Assembly: GCA_001897425.1 (NCBI GenBank)
Contig: MKSW01000022.1
Coordinates: forward strand, 116,990-180,989
DNA: 64,000 nt
DNA from: Actinobacteria bacterium 69-20
GTDB taxonomy: Bacteria > Actinomycetota > Actinomycetes > Mycobacteriales > Nakamurellaceae
Reading direction: 5' to 3'
The translations under genes were made by a program, and so were the position numbers. The stretch's first letter is position 1; each line of letters starts with the position of its first letter. The notes beneath the pieces are model-generated. The model searched no databases and was not told the origin of the DNA. It was given only the letters and a program-made list of their open reading frames with translations. Positions 59,958 through 64,000 of the stretch are shown here, one piece after another.

Positions 59958-60716
59958 GTGACCGACATCGAAGCAGCACCGGGCGACGTCGCGAAGATGT
60001 CGCGGATTCGCGGCATCATCGCGCAGCGCATGCGCGACAGCCTGCAGGCCACCGCCCAGCTCACCGCCATGGTCGAGGCGGACCTGTCCGGCGTCATGGC
60101 AGCGCGACGCGAGTATGGCGACGGGTTCAAGCGGCGCCACGGCGCGTCGCTGTCACCGTTCGTCGTGGTCGCGGCCGCCGCCGTGCAGACGCTCGCCGAC
60201 CATCCGAAGCTGAACAGCGTCATCGACGTGGCCGCCGGCACGATCACACACTTCCCGTTCGTGAACCTGGGCGTGGCGGTGGACACCCCGGACGGCCTAC
60301 TGGTGCCGAACGTCAAGAATGCCGACTCGCTCGACATTCCCGGTCTGGCAACAGGTATCGCGGATCTCGCCACGCGGGCCCGAGCTCGGCGGCTCAAGCC
60401 GACCGATATCGAGGGCGGGACGTTCACGGTCACCAACACCGGTTCGCGGGGCTCCATGCTGGATACCCCGATCCTCAATCATCCGGAGGTCGGCATCCTG
60501 GCCGTCGGCCGTGCCGTGCGACGGCCCGCCGTGAGAAAGACCCTCGAGGGCGAAGCCATCGTGCCGGCCGACATGGCGTTTCTGTGTTTGACCTACGACC
60601 ATCAACTCGTCGACGGGGCCGACGCCGGCCGCTTCCTCGACGACCTGCGCGGCCTTCTGGAGGCGCCGGATCTGCTCACCGCGCAGACACTGGGACTCGC
60701 CGACGATGACCGGTAA
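59958..60716 (+). CDS. E2-type acyltransferase, catalytic domain only
   Basis: 252 residues, equal to just the catalytic domain of 2-oxoacid dehydrogenase E2. SRIRGIIAQRMRDSLQATAQLT opens the domain; ITHFPFVNLGVAVDTPDGLLVP and FTVTNTGSRGS follow; the active site is TYDHQLVDGADAGRF, where Gln replaces Arg in DHRxxDG while catalytic His and Asp are kept. There is no lipoyl or E1/E3-binding domain. With no swinging arm it must use another acyl carrier or act as a free CoA acyltransferase. The ThDP decarboxylase start at 63494 may be its partner. Overlaps the VOC gene by 11 bases. Confidence 0.85.
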   Translation: MTDIEAAPGDVAKMSRIRGIIAQRMRDSLQATAQLTAMVEADLSGVMAARREYGDGFKRRHGASLSPFVVVAAAAVQTLADHPKLNSVIDVAAGTITHFPFVNLGVAVDTPDGLLVPNVKNADSLDIPGLATGIADLATRARARRLKPTDIEGGTFTVTNTGSRGSMLDTPILNHPEVGILAVGRAVRRPAVRKTLEGEAIVPADMAFLCLTYDHQLVDGADAGRFLDDLRGLLEAPDLLTAQTLGLADDDR

Positions 60717-61197
60717 GTCGGCACCTACCGGGGGCTCCGCGGCGGTCGGGGCGGCGAGCCTGGACCACGTCGGGCTCGTGGTGCCCGACCTCGACCAGGC
60801 CGTCGCGTTCTTCTCCGAGGTGTTCGGCGCGCGGCTCGTGTTCCGGATGGACCGGTTCATCGACCCGACGGGCGCCGCACCCCGCCGTCTCGGCGCGAAA
60901 CCGGGTAGTGGGTTCGCGCTGGCCATGCTCGCCTGGGGCGATCATGAGCTGGAACTGCTGGAATGGTGGCCAGGGGACGAGGATCGCGGCTCGGAGCCGG
61001 ACGCGGTCGGTACCGCCCATGTCGCCGTCGGTGTCCCCGATGTGTCGGCCGCCCTGGATGTGCTGCGGTCCGTGCCCGGTGTCGAGATCATCGGCGAGCC
61101 GGTCACTTTCACCGAAGGCCCCACCCCGGGTCTGACCAATGCGTTCGCTCGGGCACCCTGGGGCCTACTCATCGAACTGATGCAGTGGCCCGCCTGA
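60706..61197 (+). CDS. VOC-family protein (glyoxalase/lyase-like)
   Basis: 163 residues with two beta-alpha-beta-beta-beta modules: SLDHVGLVVPDLDQAVAFF (metal His), DHELELLEWW (Glu), TAHVAVGVPDVSAAL (His) and LLIELMQWP (Glu). All four metal positions are present, so it is probably an active epimerase, dioxygenase or lyase. It overlaps the E2-like gene upstream, and its last 29 bases overlap the end of the convergent CodA-like gene. It may act on an acyl-CoA or 2-oxo acid from the preceding enzymes. Confidence 0.88.
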   Translation: MTGKSAPTGGSAAVGAASLDHVGLVVPDLDQAVAFFSEVFGARLVFRMDRFIDPTGAAPRRLGAKPGSGFALAMLAWGDHELELLEWWPGDEDRGSEPDAVGTAHVAVGVPDVSAALDVLRSVPGVEIIGEPVTFTEGPTPGLTNAFARAPWGLLIELMQWPA

Positions 61198-62470
61198 GCG
61201 CTACATGATCGCGTGGGTCCACGTCGCGGGTCACCCGCGTATCGGCCACCACCCGTCCGGCGCGGATGACGATTCGCTGCTCCGAGGCGTCGGCGATGGC
61301 GTCCGCGAGGGAGACTCCGCGGATTGCGAGCAGGTCCGCGGGGTAGCCCGGTGCCACGCGCACCTCGGGCAGGCCGAGCACCGCGCGGGAGCCGGCCGAG
61401 ACGGCGTCATAGGCATCGCTCACCAATAGGTGGCCCGCGGTCACCAGCAGCGACGCGGTCTCCATCGGATCGATGCGCCCCATCGGGTTGAACGGGTCGC
61501 GCCAGTTGTCACTGCCGCCTGCGACGGTGACCCCGGCGGCCCGCAGCGCACCGATGGCCGTCAGCCCGCGCGGCTTGGCGCATTCCCACTCGCGTGCCTG
61601 CAGGTAGAGGTTGGTCTGTGGCAGGGTCACGACGCTGATCCCGGCGGCGGCGACGGCTTCGGCCGTGCGCCGCTGCTCGTCGGGATCCTGCATGCCCAGG
61701 CTCACGCAGTGCGATGCCGTTACCGGGTACGGGAAACCGGTGGCGGTGACCCGCTCGGCGAGGGTCCGCAGCGCCGTCGCGGTGCTGTCGATCGTCTCGT
61801 CCACATGCAGGTCCATGCCGACCCCATGATCCGCGGCGATCGCGACGAGCTCGGCCACGGCCGCGGTCGGGCGCGGTTCCAGCGACGGAGTGCCGCCGAC
61901 CAGATCCGCGCCTGCTGCCAGGGACTCGAGGAGCAGCAAGCGGTTGTCCGCGCCGTCGGGATCGGTCACATGCCCGGCCAATGCGACGATCTGGATGTCG
62001 ACGAGATCGCGCACCTCGTGCTTGATCTCCGCGAGGCGCCGCACCGAGCGGCTGCCGATGCCGACCCGGCAGTCGAGGTGCGTACGGATCGCCGTGAACC
62101 CGCGGGCGACGGCGGTGGCGATCGCATTCAGGCTGCGCGTCGTCAGATCGTCGTCCGTCATGGTCGCGTACGCCTGAATGATCGCGTCGATCGCGCCGGC
62201 CAGGTCCTCCGCCGGATTGGATACCCGGTTCGCCACGAGTGCCTTGTCCAGGTGCGCGTGCGGCTCGGCAGGAGCCGGGAGCAGCATCATCCCGGCCAGG
62301 TCGAGGGCGACCGGAACCGGCATGGCGCCATCGGACGGGCGGACAGCGGACCTCGCTTCTGCCGCGCGGACGTCGGTAATGACGCCGCCGTCGATGACGA
62401 CATCCACCAGCCGGCCATCGGCCAGTCGGGCGGGGGTAAGCAGCATGGCCGGTGCCGGTTGAGGATTCAT
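61169..62470 (-). CDS. Cytosine-deaminase-like amidohydrolase
   Basis: 433 residues, CodA/isocytosine-deaminase group. EPHAHLDKA (HxH), DLHVDET (His), ASHCVSL and GSDNWRDPFNP (metal Asp) are the hallmarks of this group. Many members act on N-heterocycles such as cytosine, creatinine and isoguanine. It is the only minus-strand gene between the E2/VOC unit and the ABC genes, and its start faces the ABC ATPase across a 194-base regulatory spacer with two palindromes. Third amidohydrolase of the block, and unlike the other two. Confidence 0.88.
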   Translation of the reverse strand: MNPQPAPAMLLTPARLADGRLVDVVIDGGVITDVRAAEARSAVRPSDGAMPVPVALDLAGMMLLPAPAEPHAHLDKALVANRVSNPAEDLAGAIDAIIQAYATMTDDDLTTRSLNAIATAVARGFTAIRTHLDCRVGIGSRSVRRLAEIKHEVRDLVDIQIVALAGHVTDPDGADNRLLLLESLAAGADLVGGTPSLEPRPTAAVAELVAIAADHGVGMDLHVDETIDSTATALRTLAERVTATGFPYPVTASHCVSLGMQDPDEQRRTAEAVAAAGISVVTLPQTNLYLQAREWECAKPRGLTAIGALRAAGVTVAGGSDNWRDPFNPMGRIDPMETASLLVTAGHLLVSDAYDAVSAGSRAVLGLPEVRVAPGYPADLLAIRGVSLADAIADASEQRIVIRAGRVVADTRVTRDVDPRDHVALRRATASVR

Positions 62471-62515
62471 GCCCAGATGCTAGCCGCCGAAAATCGCGTA
62501 ACAATGTACTGGTGT

Positions 62516-62528
62516 GATGACCGTCATC
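62516..62528. promoter_or_regulatory. Palindrome before CodA-like gene
   Basis: GATGACCGTCATC is a perfect 6-bp inverted repeat around one base, 46 bases upstream of the CodA-like start. Candidate operator. Confidence 0.45.
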
Positions 62529-62615
62529 TTGTGGTAATATGTGCGTTCAGTCACACGAAGACGGGCAGGTTGTCGCGCCTGATCTGACATCTTGACGGGT
62601 CGAGTCGGCGGGTAC

Positions 62616-62633
62616 ATGATAAGACATCATACC
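62616..62633. promoter_or_regulatory. Operator before ABC ATPase, shared with 48238
   Basis: ATGAT-AAGAC-ATCAT is an inverted repeat 32 bases before the ATPase start. TAAGACATCATACC matches TAAGACGTCCTACC at 48240-48253 at 12 of 14 positions, suggesting one regulator for both ends of the block. Confidence 0.5.
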
Positions 62634-62664
62634 AAGGCTTGAGTAATCGCGAGAGGCGAGGCTC

Positions 62665-63501
62665 ATGACTTCCACGGTGGGTGGCTTCTCTTCGGGCGCG
62701 GCAATCGCGATCACGCAGCTACGCCATACGTTCACGACGTCGTCCGGCCCCGTGATCGTGTTCGACGAAGTCAACGGTGCGATCGAAGGCGGCGAGTTCG
62801 TCGCAATTCTTGGCCCGTCGGGCTGCGGCAAGAGCACATTGCTCCGGATTGTCGCCGGGCTGCTCAGACCATCCGCTGGGTCGGTATCGATCGATCGGCT
62901 GGCCGTGACGAAGCCGAGTCGGGACATCGGCATGGTGTTCCAGGAGGACCCGCTGCTGGAGTGGCGGACGGTCATCCAGAACGTATTGCTGCCGGCCGAG
63001 ATCAAGGGGCTCAAGAAGCGCGATGTGATCGAGCGGGCCTCCGAACTGCTCGGGCAGGTCGGTTTGGGAGATTTCCTCGATGCGCGACCATCGCAACTCT
63101 CGGGCGGGATGAAGCAGCGAGTCGCGATTTGCCAGGCGCTGGCCTACGAGCCTCGGCTGCTCTTGATGGACGAGCCGTTCGGCGCCCTCGACGCGTTGAC
63201 CCGCAGGCAGATGCAATTCGACCTGCAGGACCTGTGGACGGGCATCAGGAACACGGTGTTGTTCGTGACGCATGGAATCGATGAGGCCGTGCTGCTAGCG
63301 GATCGCGTCTTGGTCATGTCGCCGCGGCCGTCGCGGATCGTCAAGGAATATGTGATCGACCTACCCAGACCGCGCACCAGTGGCACCGCTCGATCTGCTG
63401 AATACTTGGCCATCGTCAAGGACATCGAAGAACTGTTCGAGACCCTCGGCGTGCTGCATGACGAAAAGTCGGCTGCAGCGGGTGGAGCGCGTCATGCTTG
63501 A
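62665..63501 (+). CDS. ABC transporter ATPase, NitT/TauT (SsuB) family
   Basis: 278 residues. Walker A GPSGCGKST, Q-loop VFQEDPLLEW, signature LSGGMKQR, Walker B LLLMDEPFGALD and switch His in VTHGIDEA. The family powers uptake of nitrate, sulfonates, pyrimidine precursors and similar small anions or heterocycles. The permease and binding protein are not in the window and probably follow. It overlaps the ThDP-decarboxylase gene by eight bases. A shared operator motif links it to the catabolic genes, so it probably imports their substrate. Confidence 0.93.
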   Translation: MTSTVGGFSSGAAIAITQLRHTFTTSSGPVIVFDEVNGAIEGGEFVAILGPSGCGKSTLLRIVAGLLRPSAGSVSIDRLAVTKPSRDIGMVFQEDPLLEWRTVIQNVLLPAEIKGLKKRDVIERASELLGQVGLGDFLDARPSQLSGGMKQRVAICQALAYEPRLLLMDEPFGALDALTRRQMQFDLQDLWTGIRNTVLFVTHGIDEAVLLADRVLVMSPRPSRIVKEYVIDLPRPRTSGTARSAEYLAIVKDIEELFETLGVLHDEKSAAAGGARHA

Positions 63502-64000
63502 ATACCCGAGCGTCGATCTGAGCCTCTTCGAGCGAATCGCTGATGAGCTTGCGGCCGCTCGCATCGGGTTCGCGGCCATGCTTCCCGACGACTGGACCTC
63601 GCCGCTGTGCACCGTCTTGGATCGGGCGCCTGAATTCCGGGCGATCCGCGTGGCGCGCGAGCCCGAGATCATCGGGCTGTGCACGGGCTGCTTCTTCACC
63701 GGCAGTCTCGGCCTGGGCGTCTTGGGCGCCACGGGCTTCCTCGCCTGCGCGAGCGAGATCGCAACGCTGACGCGCCGGTATCAAATCCCGATGGTCCTCG
63801 TCGTCAGCAAGCGCGGCACGCTGGACGACCACCAAGTGTTCCAGGAGGTCCAGGGCCGCACGGCCAGGCCGATGGCAGACCTGTTGGGACTCCCCTCCCT
63901 GGATCTCGATTCGCCCGAGTCATTGGCCGGCATCGGCGACTTGGCGAACGCGTCACGGTTGCAGAAGCGGCCTGGGATCGCCTGGCTGACAAAGGCCCTG
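63494..64000 (+). CDS. ThDP-dependent decarboxylase alpha/N-terminal part (ComD/phosphonopyruvate decarboxylase-like), runs off window
   Basis: 169 codons from ATG 63494, open to the window end. It has the Pyr-domain features of two-subunit ThDP decarboxylases: FAAMLPDDWTSPL, REPEIIGLCTGCFFTG (Glu that activates ThDP), LACASEIATLTRRYQIPMVLVV. Sulfopyruvate decarboxylase ComD and phosphonopyruvate decarboxylase are the nearest groups I recognise; a PP-domain (ComE) partner should follow. It could decarboxylate a 2-oxo acid whose aldehyde or acyl product is used by the aldehyde dehydrogenase or E2-like protein. It overlaps the ATPase gene. Confidence 0.78.
   Translation, partial: MLEYPSVDLSLFERIADELAAARIGFAAMLPDDWTSPLCTVLDRAPEFRAIRVAREPEIIGLCTGCFFTGSLGLGVLGATGFLACASEIATLTRRYQIPMVLVVSKRGTLDDHQVFQEVQGRTARPMADLLGLPSLDLDSPESLAGIGDLANASRLQKRPGIAWLTKAL

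Noticed and set aside
50881..61430. Strings such as GGCGTCATA at 50887, 53522 and 61404 as further copies of the 17-bp motif
   Set aside because: Only the common core matches, and they encode conserved Tyr-Asp-Ala positions of their proteins, so codon usage explains them.
1..64000. tRNA, rRNA, CRISPR, prophage or insertion-sequence features
   Set aside because: No cloverleaf, rRNA segment, spaced repeat array, integrase or transposase could be recognised.

Overview
The window is high-GC actinobacterial DNA. It carries mycothiol synthesis (mshA), CarD, BldC, a lipoprotein L,D-transpeptidase, the mycobacteria-type 33-residue ribosomal protein bS22, and a menA/menE/menB menaquinone set. Between about 8 and 48 kb the core gene order resembles M. 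tuberculosis Rv0482-Rv0548c (murB-ldt-mshA-ybjN; proC-HTH-bS22-epimerase-acyltransferase; serB-like; glutaredoxin-like; cysG/hemD fusion; phosphatase-tlpA-ccdA-resB-ccsB; menA-menE-menB). This suggests Mycobacteriales or a close relative. That placement rests on remembered gene order, not on a search. Starts are often GTG, and 4-base GTGA/ATGA overlaps are common.

Layout. 1-4.4 kb: a sugar-type ABC importer (permease cut by the window edge) with a class V aminotransferase and a divergent FadR-type GntR regulator. 4.4-9.6 kb: a potassium channel/RCK protein, PAC2 protein, purU, a DUF2505 protein and murB. 9.8-16.5 kb: L,D-transpeptidase, mshA, a YbjN protein, a Doc-type toxin-antitoxin pair flanked by inverted copies of a 62-68 bp palindrome, a thioredoxin-like protein, carD and an MFS exporter. 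16.6-20.3 kb: proC, a HTH protein, bS22, an epimerase and an acyltransferase. 20.4-28 kb: a decayed HigB remnant with an intact HTH antitoxin, then an amino-sugar importer (NgcEFG-like) with SIS protein, RpiR regulator and divergent BadF-type kinase. 28-48 kb: a HAD phosphatase, an ANL ligase with a degenerate P-loop, DUF488, an acyl-CoA dehydrogenase, a glutaredoxin-like protein, rex (with a recognisable Rex operator), a hemD fusion, membrane proteins, cytochrome c maturation (tlpA-ccdA-resB-ccsB), bldC, an Lrp regulator and the men genes.

48.2-64 kb is a dense catabolic block unlike the housekeeping region. It holds a Hyi-type isomerase, two SDRs, three different amidohydrolases, a dipicolinate-synthase-A-like protein, an opine-dehydrogenase-like protein, an enolase-superfamily enzyme, an isochorismatase-VOC fusion, a 4-OT tautomerase, an aldehyde dehydrogenase, a lipoyl-less E2 acyltransferase, a VOC protein, a NitT/TauT ATPase and the start of a ThDP decarboxylase. 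A shared 14-bp motif lies before the first gene and before the ABC ATPase. Together these look like uptake plus stepwise hydrolysis and oxidation of a nitrogen-containing cyclic compound. The substrate cannot be read from the sequence, and this is the best candidate for an undescribed system here.

Repeats are also notable. A 17-bp motif (GCGAACRGCGTCATACC) recurs at about a dozen places up to 43 kb, in spacers and in protein loops. One inverted pair of it forms a perfect 23-bp hairpin. Many genes carry in-frame short tandem repeats near their starts or in linkers. I saw no tRNA, rRNA, CRISPR array or insertion sequence, and no gene-free stretch longer than 300 bases.
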